Positions 31,551-41,400 of a stretch of DNA of 64,000 nucleotides are shown here, piece by piece. This DNA comes from Leucobacter viscericola. GTDB taxonomy: Bacteria; Actinomycetota; Actinomycetes; Actinomycetales; Microbacteriaceae. The position numbers and the translations under genes were made by a program. The notes beneath the pieces are model-generated. The model did not search any database. It was not told the DNA's origin and saw nothing but the letters and a program-made list of their open reading frames with translations. Each line of letters begins with the position of its first letter. The stretch's first letter is position 1. Location: positions 2,728,001 through 2,792,000 of the forward strand of contig NZ_CP049863.1 in assembly GCF_011299575.1 (NCBI RefSeq), given 5' to 3'.

Positions 31551-31901
31551 TTATCCTCCGTTAAAGATTCGTCCAACAATGTAAGCGCCGCCAGTTGCAA
31601 TAAGCCCGGCTGCGAGTGGTGGTAGCCAGATGATCCGTGAGACCTGATGAGCCACAGCATCATGCTTCTTCTCAATCGAGACCTGGCGCTCCATCACGGC
31701 CTTAATGTCCGCGGCATCACCCTCTTGCCTGACCGTTGCGGCCTCAAGATCTCGTAGCCGCCCAGAATGCGAATCGAGGCGCTCGTCAACTTTCGCGAGT
31801 TGTTCCACGATCACCTCAAGCCTTGCGATCCGTTCTTGAGTGCCTTGGCCTTGGTGCCAAAGTTCAGCAAGCCCGATATTGCCGGGCGCAGCTGCGGTCA
31901 T
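31551..31901 (-). CDS. DUF2746-like membrane protein of the lysis module
   Basis: 116 residues from ATG 31901, which overlaps the endolysin stop (ATGA). A coiled coil (about 22-75: ERIARLEVIVEQLAKVDERL) precedes one C-terminal transmembrane helix (PPLAAGLIATGGAYIVGRI). DUF2746-type proteins lie beside actinophage holins and may be second holins or lysis regulators. Confidence 0.65.
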   Translation of the reverse strand: MTAAAPGNIGLAELWHQGQGTQERIARLEVIVEQLAKVDERLDSHSGRLRDLEAATVRQEGDAADIKAVMERQVSIEKKHDAVAHQVSRIIWLPPLAAGLIATGGAYIVGRIFNGG

Positions 31902-32545
31902 TTCGAGACTCGCTTGAACTTCGCCCACCCACCAGCATCAGTGTGGAACGCGACGAGTCCGAGCTGCTGCGCGAACGCGTTAGCGGCCCGCTGCGTGGAC
32001 AGTTCCATCCAGAACTTCGGGCCAAAAACGGCCCAGCGTCCCTGATTCGGTCCTGCAGCGTGCTCGTAGTATGCCATCAACATGTTGTGCTCCTGTCTTT
32101 TCGGTGCCGCAGGTGCGGCATGCTTCGGAAATGCTTTGATGGGGAGACTGCGCGGGTCATACCAACCCACCGGACCCCACCCGCGGTTGTCACGGATCTC
32201 CCAGTGCAAGTGAGAACCAGTCGAGAGACCGGCCCCGATAGTGCCGAGCGCCCCGCCAGTGAGTCCGATCACATCTCCGGCGTTCACCCACTGGCCATCT
32301 TTCGGGTCCATCCGTGACAGATGACCGTGACGGGCGACAGTGCCGTCCGGTGCGATGATGTCGATCACCCACGCACCCAGGCCGTCGTTCCAAATGATGT
32401 CGACAATGCCGGACATGGTGGCGCGCAACGGTGTCCCTTGCGCAACCGCAAAGTCAGTGCCGACGTGATCAGCCCACCCCTGCGGGCGAGTACCAGGCCA
32501 CTCACTCACGAGCGCGGGATCGAACGGCCAAAATAACTCAGCCAT
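31898..32545 (-). CDS. M23-family endolysin
   Basis: 216 residues from ATG 32545 with AAGGAGGGG nine bases upstream. An M23 (lysostaphin-type) zinc peptidase occupies residues 1-150: HVGTDFA (H and D ligands) and HLHW (second His motif, about 124). The C-terminal 60 residues, after AAPAAPKRQ, may bind the cell wall. It cleaves peptidoglycan cross-bridges. A terminator lies just upstream, so it may have its own promoter. Confidence 0.88.
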   Translation of the reverse strand: MAELFWPFDPALVSEWPGTRPQGWADHVGTDFAVAQGTPLRATMSGIVDIIWNDGLGAWVIDIIAPDGTVARHGHLSRMDPKDGQWVNAGDVIGLTGGALGTIGAGLSTGSHLHWEIRDNRGWGPVGWYDPRSLPIKAFPKHAAPAAPKRQEHNMLMAYYEHAAGPNQGRWAVFGPKFWMELSTQRAANAFAQQLGLVAFHTDAGGWAKFKRVSK

Positions 32546-32570
32546 GAATTTCCCCTCCTTACATGCAAAA

Positions 32571-32588
32571 ACCCCGCCGTAGCGGGGT
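32571..32588 (-). terminator. Intrinsic terminator upstream of the endolysin gene
   Basis: On the minus strand, ACCCCGC-TACG-GCGGGGT is followed by TTTTTGC. It lies between the tail gene ending at 32589 and the endolysin start at 32545, so it should separate structural from lysis transcripts or attenuate read-through. Confidence 0.85.
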
Positions 32589-32882
32589 CTAATCGGTTTC
32601 AGTTCGTGGCGGATCCGGCGGTGACTCAGCCTCACGGATCGCCTGCACCGCGGCAAGAATCATGCCGTCACTAATCACCGAGCTATCACCACCCGGCTCC
32701 GACACCTTGCGGGCAAGCGCAGACTCATACGCGGCATCCCACCCTGGCTGAGCCGACAACCTCCACCCTTGCTGCGATGCCCAAAACGGCGCATCAGGAA
32801 CCCCCTCGGAAGCGGCACACGCCGTCACCCGCTGGATAATCAACTGATCCCCGGCAAGCTTCGCCTGAGTCAAATACGACAT
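32589..32882 (-). CDS. Small phage protein after the tail fibre
   Basis: 97 residues from ATG 32882, with AAGGAG nine bases upstream. APFWASQQGWRLSAQPGWDA followed by a helical end is seen in small proteins after minor tail genes of actinophages. No role assigned. The terminator at 32571-32588 starts right at its stop. Confidence 0.5.
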   Translation of the reverse strand: MSYLTQAKLAGDQLIIQRVTACAASEGVPDAPFWASQQGWRLSAQPGWDAAYESALARKVSEPGGDSSVISDGMILAAVQAIREAESPPDPPRTETD

Positions 32883-32892
32883 CACTTACTCC

Positions 32893-35016
32893 TTACGATG
32901 AGGCAGGCCACGACCCATGCCCCAAGAACGAGGTAGAGGCCGCGGTATGCAAATTACGGATCGTGCACCGCCCAGTAGCAGAATCCACCCAACCCAGACC
33001 GGGCACACTGCCACCACCAACAACCGAGATCGGTTTGTTGAGCGGCGGATACGCGGCAGCAGGCAACGTGAACGCAGGCGCAAGCACACCATTCGCCGCG
33101 ACACTCGCCGTGTACTTCACATCAAATTCGAGATAAATGATTCCTAGCTTGCGCATCCAACGGCACGTACCCGTACCGCCAGGGATCGCGACATTTTGCC
33201 AGTCAGTGTCAATACGCGACCGGATCGTGTCCTGGACCGTAATAACGCCATCGCCATCAAACCTGAATCGGCCAATCAGCGTGTCATCGCGCACGGCAAC
33301 GATACTTAGAAGTGATCCGCCAGCATCGAGCCGGAGCTCTGATCGAGTGTCTGCTTGGGTGCTGGACACGCCCATCTCGACTGAAATTGCGCTCGCACCG
33401 AAAAGGTGAGGACGCACAAAACCCGAGAGCCCGCCATAGTCTGCCTCAAGCTGAGAGTCTTGAAACTTGATCATCGACCCATCAGCCGCTTCGCTGTAGA
33501 CGCGTGCAGCACCAGACGGCGCGCGATCAATCGCAGCCTTCCCAGAGAGCGAGGTGTATCTAACCACGGTCAAATCGTCAATGTAGATCAACGCGGCACC
33601 AGCGCCAGCATCCGATACCCTGATCTGGCTTACTGACACGCCAGAGGGAATCGCACACCGAATCTCTACCCATGTTTTCGCAGGCATGTCATACCCGCCA
33701 TAGACTTGCGCCTCGTCGGTGACCAGCATTGAACCGGCCACCGACCTCCAAACCCATACGGAAAAATAGCCTCCCCGAGGAAACGACGTCGTTGGGATGG
33801 GCCGCTTTGCGCCTCGTTCAGTGGTCGAGGGATTCTTGGAAAGCAGTAGGGAATAGTTGCCACTGCGCTTCTGCGCAGTTGAGAGCGTCGGCTTCGGAAT
33901 TGGGTCCCATGGCCCCACCCATTGACCAACCGACTCACACTGATCCGTAAGCACCGTTTCGGACGCTTCGACAGACGGAAGTGTAAAGGTAGACCCTTCA
34001 AACCGGTTGCCGAAAAACTCGCCACCAATGATCGTCGGCGCATAGATCTGGGCATTCCCAATCGCGATAGTGCCATCCTCGCTCGGGATCAACAACTGAT
34101 CCATGAGCACCTGATCACGCACCCACTCAGCGCCCGCCCACCGGTCAATCCGGTATGGATGACCGTCAGCGTTCACACGCACCAACTGAGCGCCGATCCG
34201 AAACCCACCTTCAGGCATCGCCGGGGAATACACGCCATCAGGCCCGACCCGGTAGCGTGCCGCCCTCAACGCATCCTCACGCGCCTGCACTGCTTTCGAG
34301 TCAGCGGTAGCGGCGGCTTGAGCGGCGTTATCGGCAGCGAGCTTCGCCTCTGCAGCTTTTTCTTTCGCCGCCCGTTCAGCTTCGTCGGCCTTGTCCTGAG
34401 CATCCTTTGCCGCCGCAACCTTTGCTGCAGCGACCGCCCGCGCAGTTTCGTCGTTCGCATCAATCTGAGCCTGCTCAGCTTGAGCCTTAGCAAACTCCTT
34501 GGCCGCCAGTTCAGCGTCAGCGGCACGATCAATCGCCGCTTGCGCCGCGTCCTGCGCCTCACGCTGAGCAGAATTCGCAGTGTTCTTCGCCGCCTCAGCA
34601 TCATTCGCGGCAGCATCCGCGACCGCTTTCACGCCCTCCGCAAACTCGGAAACCTCAGATGCAGCCCGGATTGCTTCCTCGGCCTGCTCTTGGGCTTCCT
34701 GCACCACAAGATTCGTGCCGATGACACTCATTTGGGTTTCATGCAAACCATCTGCAAGGGCTTCCTGCTCAGTGATTGCCTCGCCAATCAGGTCGAAATC
34801 GCTGGACTGTGCCGCATCAAGAGCGGCAAGGTCTTCACGCTGACCCGGCAAAGCCGCAGCCGCGTCCGTAGCGTCAGCGAGCGCGTCAGAGAGTTGCACC
34901 TCGCCATCCGGCGTGGAGATCGTTGACCTCACTACCTGACGTGTGCGCATCAATCCTTTTACATCCTTTGAGAGCGCGGCCTGTTGGCGGGCGATCTTAT
35001 CGAGTGCATCACTCAT
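32893..35016 (-). CDS. Minor tail / tail fibre protein
   Basis: 707 residues, overlapping the upstream tail gene by four bases. Residues 1-30 and 80-260 are long Ala/Glu/Lys coiled coils (AAKEFAKAQAEQAQIDANDE region). Then a triple-stranded-looking beta region (265-340), a carbohydrate-binding-like module (350-450: GNYSLLLSKNP, GGYFSVWVWR) and a C-terminal beta domain with GTGTCRWMRKLGIIYLEFDV. Probably the host-receptor-binding fibre. Confidence 0.75.
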   Translation of the reverse strand: MSDALDKIARQQAALSKDVKGLMRTRQVVRSTISTPDGEVQLSDALADATDAAAALPGQREDLAALDAAQSSDFDLIGEAITEQEALADGLHETQMSVIGTNLVVQEAQEQAEEAIRAASEVSEFAEGVKAVADAAANDAEAAKNTANSAQREAQDAAQAAIDRAADAELAAKEFAKAQAEQAQIDANDETARAVAAAKVAAAKDAQDKADEAERAAKEKAAEAKLAADNAAQAAATADSKAVQAREDALRAARYRVGPDGVYSPAMPEGGFRIGAQLVRVNADGHPYRIDRWAGAEWVRDQVLMDQLLIPSEDGTIAIGNAQIYAPTIIGGEFFGNRFEGSTFTLPSVEASETVLTDQCESVGQWVGPWDPIPKPTLSTAQKRSGNYSLLLSKNPSTTERGAKRPIPTTSFPRGGYFSVWVWRSVAGSMLVTDEAQVYGGYDMPAKTWVEIRCAIPSGVSVSQIRVSDAGAGAALIYIDDLTVVRYTSLSGKAAIDRAPSGAARVYSEAADGSMIKFQDSQLEADYGGLSGFVRPHLFGASAISVEMGVSSTQADTRSELRLDAGGSLLSIVAVRDDTLIGRFRFDGDGVITVQDTIRSRIDTDWQNVAIPGGTGTCRWMRKLGIIYLEFDVKYTASVAANGVLAPAFTLPAAAYPPLNKPISVVGGGSVPGLGWVDSATGRCTIRNLHTAASTSFLGHGSWPASS

Positions 35017-36476
35017 ATGGCATTCACCCTTTCAAGTCGAAGTTCAGCCTCAATTGGGCTGCGTAGTTTCCATGACAGAATCCGGTGCCACCAGGCGATC
35101 CTGCCAACGTTAGGGACGATGCCCTGTACAAGGATCGTGTCGCCCGGATTCCAAGACCACAACGGTGCCGCAGGGTTGTCGCGCACGGTAATCGAGGGGA
35201 TCTCCAAGAAGCCTCCCGCGTACTTCAGCTCGGTAGCGACTTCGGCGCGCATGGCTGAGACCGTGGATATTTCGGGTCGTGAGAGAACGATGTTGCGGCG
35301 TGCTCGACGATCCACCCGAGCACTATTTGCCCGGATTGCGCCATCGCCTTCACCAGCACCGCGACCCAGGATCTCCGAGGCGTACGGAATCGAGCGCGGC
35401 TTGAGCTCCGAAATGATGTTGATGCCCTGCTGAAAAGTCAGGTCATCACGTGTGCGACCTGCAGAAGGGTAGGCAATCTGGATGCGGTAGTCCGGTTTGC
35501 CTTCACTCCACACAGCACGAGTTGTGAAGTCGAAACCATACTGTTTCGCAAGCTTCGTGATTTCGTCCCACGTGTCCGGGAAATCAGCGGCCTCAATCTT
35601 GAGCCCACCACCATCCTTACGAGCTAGTTCTTGTGCTGCCCGATACGCTTCCTCTGCATCGTCGTAAGGTTCCTGCCACGGTGTCTCTTCATCGCGCAGG
35701 TCTTCAAGCTGAGTCTGCAACGGCTCGATCTTCTTGTCGCGCTCGTCACGTTTCTTCTTGAGCGCTTCCTGCTTTGTTGTAACCTGAGCTTTCGCCGTGT
35801 CGAGCTGAGCTTTCGGGGCTTTCGCCTGCACAAGCGCGTCATACGCTTGAGTTGCGTCGTCACGAGCACGGGTGAGGGGACGCAACAGCGGTGCATATTG
35901 TTCACGTATTTTCCGAATCTGCGCCTCTTTCGCTTTGCGAGGCTTCGATCGAAGCTCAAGCGCTGCCTTCGCTTTATCGACTGCGATCTTCGCGGCAGTC
36001 GATTTGATGTCTGAGTCAGTTCCTTCGCGGAGCGGAGTCGATCCCACAACCGACACCCCAAAGTCGCCCGATGGGGCGGCTTGTGTGTACGCCCAAAGGT
36101 CACGTACGACTGCGGCGGGGTCGACTTTCACGCCGTGAATGTTGCCGGTGAAAGTCAGTCCGTCTGGGTAGCCTGCAAGTTCGCGCACCGTGAACTTGAG
36201 GTTCGGCCCGTCCGGAGTTACTTCGTGGACGATGCCTTGCCATCTGCGCCGGTCGACCCCATTCCCGGTCTCTGCGTTGATGATCGTGCCGCCCTCTTCA
36301 ATCAGAGGGTGTCCGTCCTCCGCGATACCAGAGGCGAGGCCATGAGGCAGTGTAGCTTCGAGAACCCCGTACATGTTCAGCCCCCACTCGCATCCCGAGG
36401 TGATGGTGAGAGGGAGTGAGCGGTGCAGCGTTTGCCAGGTGCCGAAACGTTGCGCGACATATACGAGGTCGGTCAT
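35013..36476 (-). CDS. Tail hub/minor tail protein (ReqiPepy6 Gp37-like) with coiled-coil insert
   Basis: 487 residues from ATG 36476 (AAGGAGGACAGC upstream). N-terminal part (TWQTLHRSLPLTITSGCEWG, PLIEEGGTIINAETGNG) and C-terminal part (RPEISTVSAMRAEVATELKY, NPGDTILVQG) resemble Siphovirus Gp37-like hub proteins. Between them, about 165-290, lies a highly charged Lys/Glu coiled coil not usual for the family. It probably forms the baseplate hub; the insert might project from it. Confidence 0.7.
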   Translation of the reverse strand: MTDLVYVAQRFGTWQTLHRSLPLTITSGCEWGLNMYGVLEATLPHGLASGIAEDGHPLIEEGGTIINAETGNGVDRRRWQGIVHEVTPDGPNLKFTVRELAGYPDGLTFTGNIHGVKVDPAAVVRDLWAYTQAAPSGDFGVSVVGSTPLREGTDSDIKSTAAKIAVDKAKAALELRSKPRKAKEAQIRKIREQYAPLLRPLTRARDDATQAYDALVQAKAPKAQLDTAKAQVTTKQEALKKKRDERDKKIEPLQTQLEDLRDEETPWQEPYDDAEEAYRAAQELARKDGGGLKIEAADFPDTWDEITKLAKQYGFDFTTRAVWSEGKPDYRIQIAYPSAGRTRDDLTFQQGINIISELKPRSIPYASEILGRGAGEGDGAIRANSARVDRRARRNIVLSRPEISTVSAMRAEVATELKYAGGFLEIPSITVRDNPAAPLWSWNPGDTILVQGIVPNVGRIAWWHRILSWKLRSPIEAELRLERVNAI

Positions 36477-36486
36477 GCTGTCCTCC

Positions 36487-37548
36487 TTATGCTGCGGTCT
36501 GCTTGAACGTGACATCAAGATCGAACGACGACGCCCAGTTCACTGACGGCGCGTTCACCGCGGACCCACCTTGAAGATTGACTCGTGGGAAAAAGCGTTT
36601 GGTTTTGCCACGCAGCTCTGGCTTGATGTAGGCAGTATCTGCCACACGCATGGTCATTGTGTGTCCACCTGCTTTTTCGGCGATGTCCCAATTGCTGAGT
36701 TGTCCTCGCCACACATCAGGATCAATCGTCGCGCCGACCTGCAACCACATTCCACCAAACACGTTCCCTGCACCGTCTTTCGGGCCTACGAAAAGTTGTG
36801 ACCAGGTGATGGTGTAGGCCATGTAGGTGGCCCACTCAGGAATATCGATGTCGAGGATTCCCGCGGATTCGGCCTCCGCAGGCCACGTCTGTCCGCCTGT
36901 CGGATATGCGCCAGTGTTCGTGATCTGCTTATATCCGGTGCCTGCCTCGGTGAGGTTGATCGCCCGAACGACGCGCTCGCTCATCGGCTGCGCGACCTTT
37001 CGCAGGTCCGTGATCGTGCCGGTGATGTTGTCGATAGTGCCCTTCATAGCCGGTATCTTGATGCGTCCGAGCGTGATCGCGGTATCGTTCTCATGCCCGA
37101 CGACCTGCTGAATACGGGTTGTAGTCGCACTCACTCCGGAGATGACCCGCACATAGATGTACTGCTCATCCGCAAGCAGTTCAAGTGCTGGTTTCGGGTA
37201 GGCCGAGCCTGCGGCGTGTGGGTCCTCAACCCGGAGAATTACGAGGTCGTAACGGTCCTGATTCGTAGTGTTTTGCGCGATCGGCACTTCGACCTCACGG
37301 AAGATGTTCGCCTGATAGGTCTGAGTCTCCCCGCCAATGAAGCGGCTGCGAATCAAGGCTGAGCCCGTGATGACGCGCACCCCCTGTCCTGGGATCGCGA
37401 GCGGCATCACCTTCAGATCAGAGACACCACCAACACCCTCGTTTCCGCGGGTCGCGGTGTGTACGAGCCGCCGCGCGGATTCGGGGGTGTGCTCGGCACC
37501 GCCGCCGATGAACCAGCGGTCGATGCCAGCTTCTTGAATGCTGGCCAT
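36487..37548 (-). CDS. Minor tail protein (baseplate, upper)
   Basis: 353 residues starting just before the next gene's stop. Beta-rich with GVRVITGSALIRSRF and TNQDRYDLVILRVEDPHAAG, a pattern common in actinophage tail proteins next to the hub. Position supports a baseplate role; exact function unknown. Confidence 0.65.
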   Translation of the reverse strand: MASIQEAGIDRWFIGGGAEHTPESARRLVHTATRGNEGVGGVSDLKVMPLAIPGQGVRVITGSALIRSRFIGGETQTYQANIFREVEVPIAQNTTNQDRYDLVILRVEDPHAAGSAYPKPALELLADEQYIYVRVISGVSATTTRIQQVVGHENDTAITLGRIKIPAMKGTIDNITGTITDLRKVAQPMSERVVRAINLTEAGTGYKQITNTGAYPTGGQTWPAEAESAGILDIDIPEWATYMAYTITWSQLFVGPKDGAGNVFGGMWLQVGATIDPDVWRGQLSNWDIAEKAGGHTMTMRVADTAYIKPELRGKTKRFFPRVNLQGGSAVNAPSVNWASSFDLDVTFKQTAA

Positions 37549-38451
37549 TTAGATGCTCTCTTTCGTTGTGCGCCACCGCACAGACGCGGTAGCAGTACCT
37601 TCGAGTGATGTGCCACGTAGGGCGAGTTCTTGCGGGCCAGGGGCCATCGCAGCGTCAGCGAGCTGCACCGCCCCAGAAGTGAGGACGTTTGCGGCGCGCC
37701 CGTTGAGTGTCATGCCTCGATGACCCGGCCTGGTGTCGATCTCGACAACATCGAATGCGCCGAGCGACCGGTTGAGTGGCATGCGCCAACGCGATGTGAG
37801 TTCCACCTGCGCCCCGGCCCCGAGCGGGCCTTTCACCGTGACGATGGGCCACGCCGGAACATCGCCCGCAACCGTGAATGGTCGCGCGCGCGAGGACTCG
37901 ATACTCGTCGACAGAGGTGCTTTGAGGGGTGCTTTCAGTCCGCCCGTTTGCGGGGGTACGAGCCCGACCGTCTGGGTATGCCAGCCACCACCATCCGACA
38001 TGTCAAACACGCCAGTGCCCGCGGGTACAAAAAGGGCCGAGCCCGTAATGAGCCCGACCCCTTGATGATCGTCATTCCAAGACACACCCCGCGGTCTGCC
38101 CTCGATGGCTTGCTCGCCACCCATCACCAACTCACACACCGCGCCAGGAGTGCGGCGCACCGGGTCAGCACGCCACCCCCGCTCAAACGCCTGTCGTGCC
38201 GCCCATGCAAGGCGCGCGCACTCATCCGGGCCAGCCGGATAGGTCGTGAAGTCGATCTTGACTGCGATGGCGAGTTGCCCCGACTCGATGAAATCCTGCC
38301 CGAAAGCCGTCCCGTCCTGCCGGGGCAACTGGCTATCGTCAGTACGGTACACGTCGCCGGAGACGGTGAGCTTCACGAACTCGACGTCGTGTTCTCGCGT
38401 TCCGAAACGTAGGTCGGTTCCCTCGTAGATCAGTTGCCAATCGCCATACAT
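37549..38451 (-). CDS. Distal tail-like protein
   Basis: 300 residues, directly downstream of the tape measure gene. It has the Dit-like layout: an N-terminal beta sandwich, TAFGQDFIESGQLAIAVKID near 45-65 and FERGWRADPVRRTPGAVCEL, then a second beta domain. Dit connects tube end to baseplate in siphoviruses. Confidence 0.7.
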   Translation of the reverse strand: MYGDWQLIYEGTDLRFGTREHDVEFVKLTVSGDVYRTDDSQLPRQDGTAFGQDFIESGQLAIAVKIDFTTYPAGPDECARLAWAARQAFERGWRADPVRRTPGAVCELVMGGEQAIEGRPRGVSWNDDHQGVGLITGSALFVPAGTGVFDMSDGGGWHTQTVGLVPPQTGGLKAPLKAPLSTSIESSRARPFTVAGDVPAWPIVTVKGPLGAGAQVELTSRWRMPLNRSLGAFDVVEIDTRPGHRGMTLNGRAANVLTSGAVQLADAAMAPGPQELALRGTSLEGTATASVRWRTTKESI

Positions 38452-41400
38452 CTAGCGGCCACCTCTCTCGTAAAAATCGAGCCTCGTCTTGAACTCTTCA
38501 AACTGGTCACGGGTCACACCCTCACCGATAGAGACCGACCCAATAAGGGGTGCGTCACGGCCACGCTCAACACGCGACACCGTCACCGGAGCCGCTGCAG
38601 ATGATGCCGAGTTCGTGCGGTTTGCGAGCATGTCACCCCGCGCAAACGCCCGCGTCCCATACACCTGACTAGCTGGAACAACCGGGAACGCCAGACGCTT
38701 AAGCGACTCAAGCGCTAGGCCAATGTTTCGTTCACGGAAGGCAGGGTTGCCCGAGATGTAGGCCTCCCACGGGACACCCAACTCTTTCTCCGCGAAATTG
38801 TGCAGCTTGCCATCCACGCCGGGCTTCCATATTCCACCGACACGTCCGGCATACATGCCTGAGGGGAAACCGCCTTTTGCGAATTGCTCAACAGTTCCCC
38901 CAGATGAAAACCCACTCGTCAGCACAGCGCCAGCGAAGTGCTTCCCCTTGTCAACACTGAAGGTTTCAGTGATGATCTGCACGGTCTTCTGGATCGCGTC
39001 TTGTGCCTGGATCGTGTTCCACTTGACCCAGAAAGCCGCATCGTTAGCATCGACAACTGAAGTCTTGCCCGGGATACCTTGGTCAATCACTTTCTGAATT
39101 TCGGACATGGCCGACTCGGTATTGCCGTACACATAGGCGGTTTTTCCATCCACTACTTTGACGTTTACGCCATCGATTTCACTGAAGGCGTTCGCGGCAT
39201 TCGCGTCGATCTCAAGGACTTTTTTGGGAACATATGTGCCATTGATAACGCCCAGAGCGTCGACCACACCCTCTTCCCCAGAAGAGGTAATTTCGACATG
39301 CTTTTTGTCAGCGGTCTCTTTCACAGCAAATCCGAGTGCCTTCATGCTGGCAATGGCTTGTTCGTTGCCCTCCGTCTCAATCGTGAGCGTCTTGCCGCTT
39401 GGCACTTCAGACAGTTTCGAAAGAAATTGCAAGACCTTTTGGTCTGTCTCGCTGATCGTGTCATTGTCGGTGAGCACAGTCGCGATAAGTGAGGGGATAT
39501 CAAAGTATGCAGCCGCCACCTTCCGCGCCTGTTCTTCTTGCATCCCACCCGCGACAAGAGACGCTTCCATCTGCTTGATGTTTTCGTTGCCCACCCTGAT
39601 CGCTGCCTCTATGGCACCTGCGCGGTCATCGTGCGCCATCCTGTCTTCGACTGCTGCTTGGGTCGCAGACTTCATCTTTTCGTTCGCCGCATCGAGCATC
39701 CTTTCGAACGAAATGCCCGCCTGCGTCGAGGTGTTGATTTGACCTGAGCCCTCCACAAATGACTTCCAAAGCTGGTTGCCGTTCTCGTCAACCTGCTTCA
39801 TGGCGTCAGCAATTTGAAGACTGGACTCATTTAGGTCGGTCTGTGATTGCCGAGCAGATTTGGTGCCGCCATTCAGCTCATCTAGAGCTTGAGTAAGAGC
39901 CCGAACTCGTGTCTCGGCGTCTTGGGTAATGTCTCGTGCGGCCTCAAGCGCCTCATTGAACCGTTGATTGCTTCGCCCAGCGTCCGTGAGAGCTGCCGCC
40001 GCCTCTCGATCAGATTGAATCTTCTCGCGCGTTGCTTGCTGTGCATCTTCAAGAGCTGACTTGTGGTCATCAAGAATCTCCGAGAATTCCTTGACACGGT
40101 TCTTTGCGTTGGTGGCATCAGCGGACCAAGTATTGAGGTTTTCATCGCCGGTCGTAGTGGTAGCGATGTGCTTGTCCATTGCAGCGTTCACTCGCTTAAG
40201 CGCGTCTTCATTTCCTAGAATTGCATGCTGCATATCTCGATAGGAGATGCCCATTTCATCCGCGAGTGTCTTGGCGCGTGTCTCTCCGAGCTGCGATAGA
40301 ACAGTGGCTTCAGTCGCTTTCGTCATTGCGCCTGTGGTCTCATTCAGAGTGTCTTTTAGCGCGAGTACCCTACTGTTGTGCTCTTCAACTTTCTGCTGGG
40401 CGGCTGCGTTGGCCATCGCCCACGCACCGAGCGCCATTGAGACCGCAGTGATCGCAATGCCGATGGGGTTGCTTAAGAACGCAGTTTTGAGCGCAGTGCC
40501 GAGCGTGAGCACGCCGCCCTTTGCGACGTTCGCCACGGACCCAAGTGCGCCTACCCCGCCAGCAATCTCGCCGACCGCTTGCCCTGCACCACGAGCCGCA
40601 AGGCTTTGGATGCCATCGCCGACGTTCTGAAGCACACCGCCAAGTGGTCCTGCCGCGCGGTGCATCGCAAGAAACGCCGCTGCTCCAACCAGGACTGGTG
40701 CGGGGATCTTCTCGACGATCCCGACAACGACCTTGAGCGCAGACGCAAAAACGTCGACACCGGACGCCACCACAGGGAGTGCCGCATTGAGTGTCCCCGA
40801 GAGGGTTGTTGCGAGCTCAGCCACTACAGGTACGAGAGGCTTGCCCGCTTCGAGCACACCCTTCAGCGATTCACGTACCTCGGGGGATGCTGCTGCCATA
40901 CCCACGAACGCGGCCACGACAGGGTTGGCCGAGATCCCGAGAGTGGTGAGTACCTTCCCGAGCGGTCCAACCTGTGCACCGAGCGCGAGCGTTGCGCCCG
41001 CGAGGGCTGCTATTCCGGGTGCGTGATGGCCGAGCTTGTCAAGTGACTGATCAAGCGTCGATGCGTCCCAACGCTGAATCGACATGCGTGCTTTGTCGAG
41101 CCCCTCAATGAGGGACGCAAAGAACGGCATCCCCCTCTGGGTGAGGATCGACATGACCGGGATGGCCTGCTTCTCGATAGCCCTGAGTACGTCGGCGACT
41201 TGGTTGCCCCACGTGACGGCCATGCCGCCACCCTGAGCAGACACGAACGGCTCCGCGATATGTGCGCCGAGGTCACGGTTTGCGGCCTTGATACGGTCGA
41301 CCGCACCAGACCACTGTTCCTTGATGCCATCCGCGGCACCACCGTAGGTGGCCCCCATCTGGCCGACAAGCGCTTCGAGCGCCGCGCGCCCGTCGAGGGT

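Noticed and set aside
33922..34926. 334-codon plus-strand frame opposite the tail fibre gene
   Set aside because: Arg/Leu/Ser-rich shadow of the Ala/Glu coiled coil on the other strand; no ribosome site.
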